Notes under the pieces: model-generated
Database searches by the model: none
Told to the model about the DNA's origin: nothing
What the model saw: the letters and a program-made list of their open reading frames with translations, nothing else
Position numbers and translations under genes: made by a program
Part shown: positions 1 through 13,400 of the stretch, in pieces
Position numbering within the stretch: position 1 is the first letter of the stretch
Layout of the letters: each line of letters starts with the position of its first letter
Assembly (NCBI RefSeq): GCF_932526225.1
Contig: NC_064047.1
Location: forward strand, 12,908,460-12,968,459
DNA from: Nematostella vectensis
Taxonomy: Eukaryota > Cnidaria > Anthozoa > Actiniaria > Edwardsiidae
DNA: 60,000 nucleotides
Reading direction: 5' to 3'

Positions 1-1340
1 CGCCAGGTCGCAGGGAACACGTCTTACCCTACTAAATAACTCAACACGATCTCTGTAAGCCGCCATTTTTAATGAAATAGCATTTCCCTCGTCTGGTTTG
101 TGAAGCTTTTGCGATATTTTAATGAATTTGTGAAATAAAACTTTGTTTTTAAATGTGTTTGTCGTGTCGTTGTCTCTAACAGATTGTCATTTGTGTCGTG
201 CTTTATGTGTTCTATCGATTTGCATACCTGACAACCTCCGAAAATTTCAAGGCTTGAGAATTTTTGGAGGGAGTAGGGTATATTCATTTGGAGGCTTTGG
301 TATACCCTCGCCGGCGTTGGCCGTATAGATACCTCTCCAGCACAGATCTCACAAGGGTGTTTAATAAATTGCCCCACAGAAAGGAATTATAGTTTCAATA
401 TTTTTTTTTATAATTTATATAGGAAAATATGCAAAATGTTGATTTTCTCCCTAATGCGGGAGAGTTGACAGGTATATGTAACGCGCCCGTCTGGCCTATT
501 CTTGTGTAGTGCTCAGTCATGTAGCAGACCGCTCGTAAGGCCTAACAGGATTGGCTGGATTACCTCATTGTTCTATTGTTTTGTTTCCCATTGTTTTGTC
601 TGTGGTGTATCGATCATGTTTTTTTACTCTCAGTAATTTTATGAATTGGGGTTCCTGTGGCGAGTTGAACCGGAAGACGGGGAAGAAATGAAAAATCGCT
701 CTGCTAGAAGGTTACGGAATTTCCTAGTGAAACCACCACTTCGCTATTGAAAGTCACGAAAATGATTCCAGACTTTGAGTCCAGACGAAGGGTTCCCGGG
801 CATGCGCAAAGAAGTCTCTTCAATAAAGACACGCCCACTATGCATATCAATGTCATTTATTAGTGACAGATATCTGAGTCTGCGATATATATACACTCCT
901 CTCTATCCCTCTATACTCCTCATGTCACCTGACAAATACAGATGATCGCGCAGGATTATAATACTCCAGTGTTACACCGGGGAATTTCCATAGATTTCTA
1001 CTGTACGAGTTGGATTATTTTTCTTACAAAATTGACAAACTTGACAAATTGACAAAATTTACAAACCACCCACTTTGTACAAAGGCCAAGTGTGCTCTCT
1101 GGTAAATAGTGTTTTCAGATCGAGTTTCTTATACAAATGATATCAACACAAAAAGCCCCATTTGTACAGAAAAGAACACCCCCGAAGAATTGCATTCCAA
1201 TCAAGGCCTGAAACATCTTCCCCGCATCTCCATTCAATCATACAGATAATTCACATTTTCTTGTTCCTCACTCGCATTGCGTCCTTTCTGTTTTAGCTCT
1301 GTGCGCGAATGCATGTACACGCGCAGTAGTTTCACGTGAC
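1..1340. other. Downstream flank of importin alpha, no gene seen
   Basis: Contains the presumed importin 3' UTR. The short ORFs (up to about 100 codons) resemble nothing I recognise and have no splice-linked continuation. A plus-strand AATAAA at about 823 has no associated gene. Confidence 0.5.
856..861 (-). promoter_or_regulatory. Candidate poly(A) signal of importin alpha
   Basis: AATAAA on the minus strand about 480 bp past the stop codon. It is the first canonical hexamer I found downstream. A 3' UTR this long is plausible but unproven. Confidence 0.35.
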
Positions 1341-1445
1341 TCAGGAACCAAAGTTGAAGCCTGTGGCGGGGATGGACTGGGGAGGAGTGAACTGGAACCC
1401 CGTGTTACTCACTTCCGGTACAAGGTTGTTTTCCTCTTCGATATT
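1341..1445 (-). CDS. KPNA2: Importin alpha exon 20 (acidic tail and stop)
   Basis: Residues 489-522, beginning [11 protein letters not shown] and ending ATGFNFGS before TGA at 1343-1341. The acidic stretch and GFNF-type end are typical of importin alpha. Acceptor TTTGTCTAG. Confidence 0.94.
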   Translation of the reverse strand, partial: NIEEENNLVPEVSNTGFQFTPPQSIPATGFNFGS

Positions 1446-4400
1446 CTAGACAAAAAATGTGTCATCAGAGTTGAGTGCCATCTTTTGTCCGTGCGATGTG
1501 TAATGTAACAAAGCATCCTTACCTCGTCAGAGAAGAACCTCTCGATAAGCCCCTTAGCCTTTAGGTAGATCTGCTTGTTGCCGTTTTCTTGCAGTTTCTC
1601 CAGATGGTCAATTCCTGTGGCAGAAACCCAAACAACAGTTCAGTCCTATTCAGGCCGGTAAGAAAAGAGGGAGGGGGGGGGATGCTTTCCCTAAAACTTA
1701 TCTGCAGACATTTTCTTGACGTGTATCACAATTTCTCTTGTTTAAACAAAGAAAAATAAACAAAAAACACTGGCGGGTGAAAATGTTTTAATAGCATCTT
1801 TGCTTTACAGAGACGTTAGAGTGTTGATTCTGGTGTACAGTAATCTTATTAGACAAGAATCGTAAGAATGTCATAATTCAGTCCAACACGTCCAAATAGG
1901 GTGTGGCGATTATTTGCAGTAATCAGTGTAATAGAAGTTGCAAAGTCAAACACAAATGATAAGGGGGACCTTGGCTCTCCTAATCTCGGCATTTTATTGA
2001 ACATTTCTCAATTAACTGATTTACTGTGTCTTTTTCCAATATTTTGCTGGGCCCACCTTCACTCTCCTCAATCTTGTCCAACGTGTCATCCAACATGCCC
2101 TCGATCTTGGAAGCACTCTAAAGTATATTATTGGAAATCAATAACAAGAACTAGAACTAACATAAATACCGTATTCAGTCGATTGACAGAACGTTGTCGT
2201 GAACCGGCTTCGTGACAAGCCCGCATGTACAGTAAGCATGGGTAGAAAACACTGAAGCGCCCAGCTGCATATATAAGCCACCACGTCTAATACCGCATTC
2301 ACACCAACACTTTAACAAGTTGAAAGGTGGTTTAATTAAACTGGTTTAAATCCCAATCTCCAAAAAGTGGACACAACCAAGAACAAAACTGTATAGACTG
2401 TGCTGTACATGTTACTAAGTGATCATTTAGCTAGTAAGATTTAAACACAATGAGAAACATGGCAAAGAAAACCCTTGTTTAAGTAAACATGGTTTCTGGT
2501 GTGAATGCAGCGTAATCCTGAAGCTCTGCGTTGGCTGTGTGATATACGCAGGAAGGCGCTTTAGTGGTTTACATGCAGGCTTGTCCCGTAGCCGGTTGAT
2601 GACAACGTTTTGTCAATCGCCTGAATACACAGATACCACTCAGACACTAGACATGGGATACAATGTCAAGGAAACATTTCTAGCAAAGCAAAATATTATT
2701 ATACGAGAAGCCCTAGCTTTTTCCATATTTTCCATATTTCGAAGTTTAGAACAAATATACACAAGTTTGCCTTATTTTCCATATTTCAAAGTTTAGAAAA
2801 ATATACACAAGTTTGCTTTAAGACATCAGGGTCCTAAATTTTTAAATTCATTGTCTTCTGATATATTTAGCCAAAACACTAAACTCATTTTGTTATAAGT
2901 TGAAGACTATTCTTATTGACTCTTAATTTTTCTTTCTCGAATCGCGTATGTGTGTTTTTTTATATTATAAATTATGAAAACAATGAAAGCTCTCCATCAA
3001 CCTGACTGTCAGTATATAACAAATATGTATTTTATTTGGAAGGTCCGTCTCGTATAAGCCTTGTGGTTTCCTACGGGCCTCCTTGTCACACTATGTAGAA
3101 TCATAATTATTATCCTTAATTCAAAAAATGTACCTTAAGTGACAAAAAATAAATTATCGCTATCAAGTAGAGAACACATTTGTTGCCGATAACTAGTCGT
3201 ATGGGAAAATAACCTACCGCCAGCAAACTTTCAAAACCATCCAGAAGAATTTGGATAGCCTGCAACAGAAAATGAGAAAAAAAAAAATATATATATATAT
3301 AGGGGTAAAATGATGGTTGAAGGCTTTCATAGAAAGTGCTCAATACTCGAAAGTAGAGCGGTGTATAGTGTTGGTTTGAGAAAAATACAAACTACATAGG
3401 TTTCCCTACAGGAAATGAGTGGGCAACCACGAAACAGACCTGTAGGGAAACCTATGTAGTTTGTATTTTTCTCAATCCAACACTATATATAGGGGTATGT
3501 ATGGTATTTGGAAATACTGTCAACGGATTGATGAATGCGCAACGACTGGAAATTTCCTTTGCGGTGGTCAAACGATATCAAGATTTGTTGTACAAAGTGT
3601 AGAACTGACATCTACAAAATGATTTGTGAGACAATTTGTTTTGTTGAGCGGAAAAACATGCAACACTGCTCTTGAATTTGTTTTGCAATAAGTTGCCGGA
3701 CTAGTTGGGTGATTTCGTTGCTTGTTTCACCCCACCAGATACCATGAGGTAATAGTATAGAGATTATAAGAAAGATGTGACTATTAAATTCAGTCGTTTT
3801 AATGCAAGTATCTCTTGCTATGTAGTTCTGTTGTACTTAATTGATGCATGGGCAAGCTGGTGTAAATTAGTCCAATTCACAGTACCTTTTGATCTTGTAT
3901 CTTGAGCTGTTCACACAAGGGTGGGATCACATCACAATGCAGAAGGTATTTCACCTGAAACACCATCATCCCATTACAACTAGCCTGTGAGCATGTAGCT
4001 ATTTGAAGTACAGTGGAACATGGACTTATACGATAACCTCTATTTTACGATGGCGTTCCTTTCTCCCGGCGGAAATACAGTGAAATGTATAAGAAATTAC
4101 CTCGATCTTACGATATTGGATACAACAATATTCTCGATTTCACGATACAAATCTGTTCTCCCAAGCGTAATTTTAACCTCCATACAACGATATTACTGAT
4201 TCTTACTATCAACAAAGACAGGACAACAAAAGAAACCTCACACGTACAGTACAATTAATCGATTTTTAGACACGTTAATTCTTGTTCAAGCCTCATTGGC
4301 AACTAAAGCCATTGCCTTGCGAGCGATTTGATTGGAGGCATATTTATATACTGCCGACACTAAAGGTGCGTGTTTTATCATGTTTTCGCCGTGAAGAAAG

Positions 4401-7400
4401 CCACAGTATTTAGGAAGAGCGAACATAACGTAACGAAGAAACGACCAAGCAATGCGTGCTTCAAGATAATGATCATTGACAAATAAAGATTGATGTCATC
4501 GGGAAAGATGTTGGTTTATTCCACGCGATCACTCAAACTCGAAACTATTCTTTGTTTACACTGATAAGTACTATAACCTGTAATTCAAACTCTAAGTTAA
4601 TAACCATGAAGCGAGAAGTCGAGGAGAATATATGCCGAACATATAGGAAGTATATATTTCGATGCTATGATTTGCAATAAATTCGGGCAAATTCGACTCA
4701 CGGCAAAACTTCTACATATTGTTTGTTCCTCTTGCATTTTCAGGGTTGCTCACCTTTGAATAACTATTCAAAACTTTGAGCCGCATATCGACGATTTTAA
4801 CGCGATTTTAACGATAGAAGAGGTTTCTTAAAAGTTTGAAACAATTTGTAGACTTTCTATTTTAGCGCAGCGCTAAAATAGAGCCTCGATCTGATGTAGG
4901 CTTGGTTGCTTATGGCCCTTTAAATGCAGATTACAGTCTTACCGACAGTAGCTGTACAATCTTACACAGAGTATTGTTACAATATTATTATTTTGTAAAA
5001 GTTCATTATTAACCCGACCTCGCTACAACGATATTTTCAATGGCTTTTCCTTTATATCGTAAAATCGAGGACCTCTTTGCAACGATACATTTTCTTTCTC
5101 CCGAGGCATATCGTATATCCAGGTTCCACTGAGTATATAAAATTCCAAGATTTTTGTGAAGGCACATCTTGGCAAGGCCTCTTGATAGGATCATATCAAA
5201 ACAGTTTTTCTCAATCTTTTAAGGGGGGACTTGTTGTTGTCTATAAGTACCTGGTCTGGGTTGGCACCAGAACAGTAGTTTGTGATGACCCAAATAGCTT
5301 CCTTCCTGGCCTTGAAGTCACCCTGAGAGATAAGAGTTTTTGAATTTTGAAGTTCAATTTTTAGAGAAGAAAAAACAATTAAAATATGTAAACCATTAAA
5401 TACACTAGGCAAATGAACAGACAGATGACGTCATAGATAGAAAAGAAAGACTACAAACGAGCTGTAGAAAAACTAGGTGGCTTGCATAAGAAACAGGGAA
5501 ATAAATGTTTATTGTCTCTGTAGAAACAGTAGTTTGCTGATGATTCAAGCATTAGCCATTCATCGGAGCAAAAGACCACAAGCATAGCTTACCCTTCTGA
5601 GAATGTCCACTATAAGGGGGACAAGACCACTGTCCATGACAGCCTACAGGGCAAAGAAAAAGAAAGATAAGCTCTGTGCCTCGACATATGATTGAGCCCC
5701 AGAGTTCATGATTTCTGCAGCTGAACAGGCAGCAAATTTAAAACATTTTATAGACTTTTTAAGACGTAGAATTTCATTTTTTTATACCATCATGAACTTG
5801 CACAAATCACACTATCAGTAAGAGCCCAGAAAAATTGCTAAAAACATTTTTGCTAGAAATTCTAAAATTATCAAGACCATTATCAAGTTTTTTAAAAAAT
5901 GTGAACCTTTCCAAGGCCTAAAAAATGCGCCATATATGCTAATGCGCCAACACACTGGGCCAGGTGTTATTCCACAAAAGTTTATCTCAAAGAACAGATC
6001 AGAAACTAAGGTTCGTAAATATCCACAACAGGCCTTAGCTATGTACCCTATATGCTCGATAATAATGTACCTGGATCTGCTGTGCTGTTCCTGCAGTTAC
6101 ATTTGAGATGGCCCATGCTGCCTCCTACAGATACAAAAGAAATGCACAGTTACTGTATGGTTCCTGTATGGCAACTGTATGGCAACTGTATGGCAACTGT
6201 ATGGTTACTTAAAGCCGCATTGTCACCAGTTTACTTCCAGTCGATTAAGTAACAATATCCGATGATTTTTAACGGAAAACGCGAAAAATATTTCAAAATA
6301 TTGAAAGCAGTGTGTCTATTGGAAGTTTCTTTGAGGATGTGATTGATAATTTAGAGCGGATGGCCTGTTAAATATCTCGGATTTTAATAGATTCTTTTGT
6401 CTTTTAACCGTTGAGGTTTCCGTTGGACCTCCGGAAGTAAACTGGTGACAATGCGGCTTTAAGGTTACTGTATGGTACTGTACCAACACGAAGTCAGCCA
6501 AGAGATGATGTTGTACATTGATATTCCAATGCCAGGAACTCTCGATACAGTAACATAACCAACCACGATGTTTGTTGTTAGATATCAAGTATGTACTAAG
6601 GACAACAAATGCTTGGATCCTTGGGTAGTGTTGTAAGTAATCTATTTAGCTGTTTTCTACCTTAATAATGTTGGACTTCTTGTGAGTTAGAAGAGCTCTG
6701 AAGTAGAACAGAGCTCCTGTGTCTATCACAGCCTGAAAGCAATAAGAATATTAATTATACTGCACAATTACCAATATAACATATTCAATTGCACATTACA
6801 TCAAGTTTACCCATAAGGAAAGTAAATATAATAAATAAAAAACAAAAAAAAAACAAATTCTGCATTCTAATTGGTGTTTAATATTTCAGACCTCAGTGAC
6901 AGTAAATGTTTTCAATACAGCCCTTAAATAATCTGACACTGACCTGAGTTTGGTCATCACGACCTGTAACTATGTTTCCAATTGCCCTCAGAGCAGGAGT
7001 CTTAGAGAAGAGAGTCAGTCAGTTATCTTATCAACAACACACAATACAATGATCTTGAAAGATATTGAATGACAACTAAAAAATGGTAAATTTTGACAAT
7101 TGTACTCCCACAATCATGTCCATTCACAACATCAAAACAGGCATTGTTTGAGGTCATATTAAATTGCATCTCCTAAAATCATTCCAGCACGCTGTTCACT
7201 TTATGACCCGATCCCCCACATAACATTAGAATGGTGAATGGCTGTATAAGTTCCTCTAATATCAACTTGACAAACAAAGTCCATACTCACCAGCACGTTG
7301 ACTTCAGGATATCCTAGGAGTTCTACAAGCTTTGGTACGACACCAGAATCCAGGACCAGCTGAATCCTCTCATTCACCCCATCAGTGAGGTACGACAACG

Positions 7401-10400
7401 CCCAACAGGTATCAGCCAAAACCTAAACAGCAGAGAGGCAGAGGTTACAGAGAACCTAAACAGCAGAGGCAGAGGTTACAGAGAACCTAAACAGCAGAGG
7501 CAAAGATACAGAGAACCTAAACAGCAGAGGCAGAGGTTACAGAGAACCTAAACAGCAGAGAGGCAAAGTTACAGAGAACCTAAACAGCAGAGGCAAAGAT
7601 ACAGAGAACCTAAACAGCAGAGGCAGAGGTTACAGAGAACCTAAACAGCAGAGAGGCAAAGTTACAGAGAACCTAAACAGCAGAGAGGCAAAGTTACAGA
7701 GAACCTAAACAGCAGAGAGGCAAAGTTACAGAGAACCTAAACAGCAGAGAGGCAACGTTACAGAGAACCTAAACAGCAGAGAGGCAACGTTACAGAGAAC
7801 CAAAACAGCAGAGGCAAAGTTACAGAGGACCTAAACAGCAGAGAGGCAAAGTTACAGAGAACCTAAACAGCAGAGAGGCAAAGTTACAGAGAACCGAAAC
7901 AGCAGAGGCAAAGTTACAGAGAACCTAAACAGCAGAGAGGCAGAGGTTACAGAGAACCTAAACAGCAGAGAGGCAAAGTTACAGAGAGCCTAAACAGCAG
8001 AGAGGCAAAGTTACGGAGAACCTAAACAGCAGAGAGGCAAAGTTACAGAGAACCTAAACAGCAGAGAGGCAAAGTTACAGAGAACCTAAACAGCAGAGAG
8101 GCAACGTTACAGAGAACCAAAACAGCAGAGGCAAAGTTACAGAGGACCTAAACAGCAGAGAGGCAAAGTTACAGAGAACCTAAACAGCAGAGAGGCAAAG
8201 TTACAGAGAACCTAAACAGCAGAGAGGCAAAGTTACAGAGAACCGAAACAGCAGAGGCAAAGTTACAGAGAACCTAAACAGCAGAGAGGCAAAGTTACAG
8301 AGAACCGAAACAGCAGAGGCAAAGTTACAGAGAACTGAAACAGCAGAGAGGCAAAGTTACAGAGAACTGAAACAGCAGAGAGGCAAAGTTACAGAGAACC
8401 GAAACAGCAGAGAGGCATAGTGACAGAGAACCGAAACAGCAGAGAGGCATAGTGACAGAGAACCGAAACAGCAGAGAGGCATAGTGACAGAGAACCGAAA
8501 CAGCAGAGGCAAAGTTACAGAGAACCGAAACAGCAGAGGCAAAGTTACAGAGAACCGAAACAGCAGAGAGGCAAAGTTACAGAGAACCGAAACAGCAGAG
8601 AGGCAAAGTTACAGAGAACCGAAACAGCAGAGAGGCAAAGTTACAGAGAACCGAAACAGCAGAGAGGCAAAGTTACAGAGGACCTAAACAGCAGAGAGGC
8701 AAAGTTACAGAGGACCTAAACAGCAGAGAGGCAAAGTTACAGAGGACCTAAACAGCAGAGAGGCAAAGTTACAGAGAACCTAAACAGCAGAGGCAAAGTT
8801 ACAGAGAACCTAAACAGCAGAGAGGCAAAGTTACAGAGAACCTAAACAGCAGAGAGGCAAAGTTACAGAGAACCTAAACAGCAGAGAGGCAAAGTTACAC
8901 AGAACCTAAACAGCAGAGGCAAAGTTACACAGAACCTAAACAGCAGAGGCAAAGTTACAGAGAACCTAAACAGCAGAGGCAAAGTTACACAGAACCTAAA
9001 CAGCAGAGGCAAAGTTACACAGAACCGAAACAGCAATGAGGCACAGTTACAGAGAACCTAAACAGCAGAGAGGCAAAGTTACAGAGAACCTAAACAGCAG
9101 AGAGGCAAAGTTACAGAGAACCTAAACAGAAGAGAGGCAAAGTTACAGAGAACCTAAACAGCAGAGAGGCAAAGTTACAGAGAACCGAAACAGCAGAGGC
9201 AAAGTTACAGAGAACCTAAACAGCAGAGAGGCAAAGTTACAGAGAACCTAAACAGCAGAGAGGCAAAGTTACAGAGAACCTAAACAGCAGAGAGGCAAAG
9301 TTACAGAGAACCTAAACAGCAGAGAGGCAAAGTTACAGAGAACCGAAACAGCAGAGGCAAAGTTACAGAGAACCGAAACAGCAGAGAGGCAAAGTTACAG
9401 AGAACCTAAACAGCAGAGAGGCAAAGTTACAGAGAACCTAAGCAGCAGAGGCAAAGTTACAGAGAACCTAAACAGCAGAGAGGCAAAGTTACACAGAACC
9501 TAAACAGCAGAGGCAAAGTTACAGAGGACCTAAACAGCAGAGGCAAAGTTACAGTAGAAAGAACCTAAAAAAATTGTCTCAAAGCTACTTTCCATGTATT
9601 CACGCCTCTAGACTTGCCCCAAGTCTCTTTGTGGGGCAGGGAAAGGAGGACTTGTTCCGTTTGCAAGATTTCCATTTTAATTTGCATATTTTGCCGTGAA
9701 AAATAAAATACAATATATGCGCACGCTCGTTTTAAATGACGCTATTTTTAAGCTTGAGCGTGAAAGTAATGAAACTTGAAAACGTTTTTGCTTCCAAATA
9801 TTTCCAGTCTCTATTTCTTTTCTCTGCAGTCACCAGGAAAGATTGAAAATTTAGTTGTCTTTACACTAATGGTTTTGATCTGAATTTGATATCTTAAAAG
9901 AGAACGAAAGAGCTGCAAGATTTCTACAAGATTTCTAAAAGCAACAAAATAGCGACCATGACGTTTACTGTGGCGTCGGCATCTTTTTCGTGCTACGATT
10001 GGATGTTTATGAGACACGTCACCAACCTAAATTTAGATCTGTAAAAATTGGCAGGAAGCGAACTAGAAAAGTCTGTTGTACAGCAGAAGCCAATTTCTAA
10101 AAAGCTGGTCAGCAGACTTTGAGAAAGTCTCCTACAACTGCTTGTCCAGTAAGCACAGGTACAATTTGAAACTGGAGTGACAATAAGCTCCCAACAAGTG
10201 ATTTTCACAATCAAAAGGGACCCTGGTCTACAAATTTGCGGTAATCCGAGAAATTTGACATATGTACCCTTGATGCATACCTCTTTATCATCACTGAGGA
10301 TAAGGCGGGCAATCGCCGGCAGAACCTGTTGCACCGCTGTAACATCTGGAGGAGGGTTCTTGTTACGGCAGAGATTGGACAGCGTCCAGGTCACATTTCG

Positions 10401-13400
10401 CAGGAACTGAATCTGGTATCAACAATTAAAAGCGAGTTTGAAAATAGCAGAAGCCTGAATAGATTGGTGATGATCATTTTCTATCTAATTTTTGCACTGA
10501 ATCCACTAACAGCTATTATTTTCTAAACAGCTGTCCAGGCTGTAATGCCTTGGTATATCAGGCTGGTAGACAGACTCATCAAGTAAATAGGGATGACTGC
10601 TATAATAATCCTAATGATGAATGCTGAGGTGGACTCACTGATGTGGAGGGCTTGATCAGGGCAAGAAGAGGGCCAAGTGCGCCGCAGGCAATCACAGTAT
10701 TTCTCATCAGAGGTCCATCGCCAGCGATGTTCCCCAGGGCCCACACAGCTTGCTCTGCTACATTGTCATGTACAGAAGACAGGAGCTTCACAAACATGGG
10801 CACTGCCCCTAAGAATAGCAAACAAAACAAGCGTCATGGATCTAAAATACATTAGCCTGCTTCATTATCATAACATATGAAAAACACTTGACAAACATGG
10901 GCACTGCCCCTAAGAATAGCAAGCAAAACAGCTTGGTTAACATGGGGACAAGACAAGAGAGAGAAAAGGACAAAAGACTGCTTATGAAAAGCAGTAGTCT
11001 GCAGTCTGCTACATTATCAGATAACATAGGCTCAACAAAATAGGTATTAAAACTATCCTGTCCATGATTATACCTCCTTCCTGGACAGCCTTGGTCTGTT
11101 CCGATGTTCCTGAGGCAATGTTCGTAAGGGCCCAGGCTGCCTCGAATTGTAGCAAGGGACTGTGGAACAAAAATATGGTAGCACTATGAGAACTCACAAA
11201 AATACTGTATCTCTGAAAAAGCAAAGCAAAGCTTTGGTTAGATTCCTGGGCTGCGCATATGGGAGGCAGGAGAGCTTTAAGCCTTTGCTTCCCTGACAAG
11301 ACTTTTCCATACATTCCCTGTAATTTAGCCTTCACTGTGATGCATCTTTTATCCTCTAAGCCTCCTTTACCAAGATATGCTGCACAGCCACTGGCATTGT
11401 AGACAAAAGTACTTACAGATCAAATCTGTCCAACAGTTTGACAAGCATTGGAATGAGGCCAGCACTGTGGAGTAATAAAAATACATTTTAATTCCCCACA
11501 AGTGACAAGGATGGCTATGAACCACACAAAATGAAGGGTAGAAATACATGACAACAATGAGGCCAGCACTGTTCACACAAGAAACTTTGAGTAAATTTGA
11601 TTCTGATAAGGTGATTTCTCCAGCCTTGCGACCAATTTGGCATTACCCTGCACACAATAAATTGGGTTGTGAAGGGCTTAACCAGCATCAAATATTAAAT
11701 TTCTAGCCAGGAAAGCAGGAACTAGGTTACCAAGAACAAAATCTTTGCATCTAAGAATGGGTAATAAATGAGGATGGGGAGAGAAAAGGAAACAGCAGTA
11801 CATATAAAAGACAGTAATTATGAGATAACCTGTGCAGTCTAGGGGTTTAACTAGATCCTGAGTCATACACAATAACTTATTCACATCATCAACAGGTGGA
11901 CAATTATACACTTACTTAATCACATCATCAATTGGCGGGCTTTTCTCTTTTGAAAGCATCTTCCTTACTGACTGGACGCTAGTGAACATCAAATTATCGT
12001 CTCCTGACTGCAGGTTCTGAAATAATAAAAAGCAGAAAATAATTGTTCACAACGGGCTTTATCAGTAATGTTTAACCCATTGACTCCTGGCTTTTTTTTT
12101 TAGCTGAATTTACAAAAAACATACTAAAAACAGATACCTCCCCTCTATTTTGAGTTTTATACAGCCCGTCAAAGTCAAACACAGCTTCACCTAGTCAGCA
12201 GTATCCAAGCTTTCCAGCAGTGCTTTGCGGTCTCAGGACATCATGAAGTCTTTTGGGGCATAATTGAGTGCTTTGCTTATGGATATTTGCAAGCAAAGGT
12301 GGATTCATGATGATTTTTTCTTGTTTGGCTTTGCCCGGATGAGAAAATAATTTTTCTAATGAATCACCACAGCTCTCCTAAATGCTGTCTTTTCTGAAAC
12401 CAAATTGATTCCAAAATTGTTTACACTGCTATTCTGGGTGTGTATGACCTGGAATTGATTTGTTTGGCTTCGTGGTGAAAAGACTTATAAAGAACCATCT
12501 GACTTTGGGGAGAGGAGTGTTGACTGGCCCTCCCCTCGTGAATTTTCCCCTGGATCTCCCAGAATGCTTTGCAATACATAAAGACATCTTCGTGGTTGTA
12601 CAAGCCTTCAAGGAGTGGACATTGTGTTTTGAGGCCATGGAAAAGTACCTGGAGGATCAGAATAAAGGTATCTATTTGTGTCTTGAGCTGTGTTTGCTGA
12701 TCTCTCTCCCTTGTGTGGTATTTTGAGCGTTTTATTGAGAGGGGTGATTCTGCTTTTCTCTCCTTGTTTGATTTAAGATTTGTCAAAGAACCTGTGCTAT
12801 TATTTGGCTTAAGAGTAGATGCCAACACCTTGGTTGGATGCATATCTGCAAGACCATTTATCCCTTAGACTGATGCCTGAGTATCTTCATCTTGTTGTGT
12901 TTATTTTGCATTTATGAATTTTTTGAGTTGTGGGTACTTCCCAAAGCCGGTACAGGCCGGTTGAGGGGTCAATGTGTTAAGCAGAAAAAAAAAATACTAG
13001 AGTAAATTTAAGAACTAATTAAAAAATATTTAAGTTATCAGCCAAGTTCAAACCATTGAACAAAACTTGAATGGAAATATAAACCTCTTTTATTTTTCTT
13101 ACACAATATGGGGTCTTTAATCATACAAAAACTGCAGCAATGTAAACGGTAAACTATAAATGATCTTATTAATTGCCAGGGCGTTTTTTAAAATTTCGAT
13201 GATCCGAAAGGGGGTGTTCAATAGATAGGAGATGTTTATTAGAGAGGGGCGTTCTTTACAAACTATAACAATATATAACAAACCCAAGTGCAGTGGGGTT
13301 CTAGTCTCAGTCAGGATCACATTAAATTATAGCCTGCATAGCAAGCGTTGTTTGGCATTGAGCAAACGTCACCCAGAAGAAGCCAAGCCAAGCCATGCTT

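Noticed and set aside
69-377. 102-codon minus-strand ORF at the left edge
   Set aside because: No recognisable domain and no splice-compatible continuation in the window.
7421-9570. CRISPR array
   Set aside because: Units are contiguous with no unique spacers, and the context is a eukaryotic intron; the same holds for all other arrays here.
12421-12843. 140-codon ORF in the piggyBac-like element as a coding remnant
   Set aside because: No transposase motif; overlapping ORF on the other strand is equally long-looking; probably chance.
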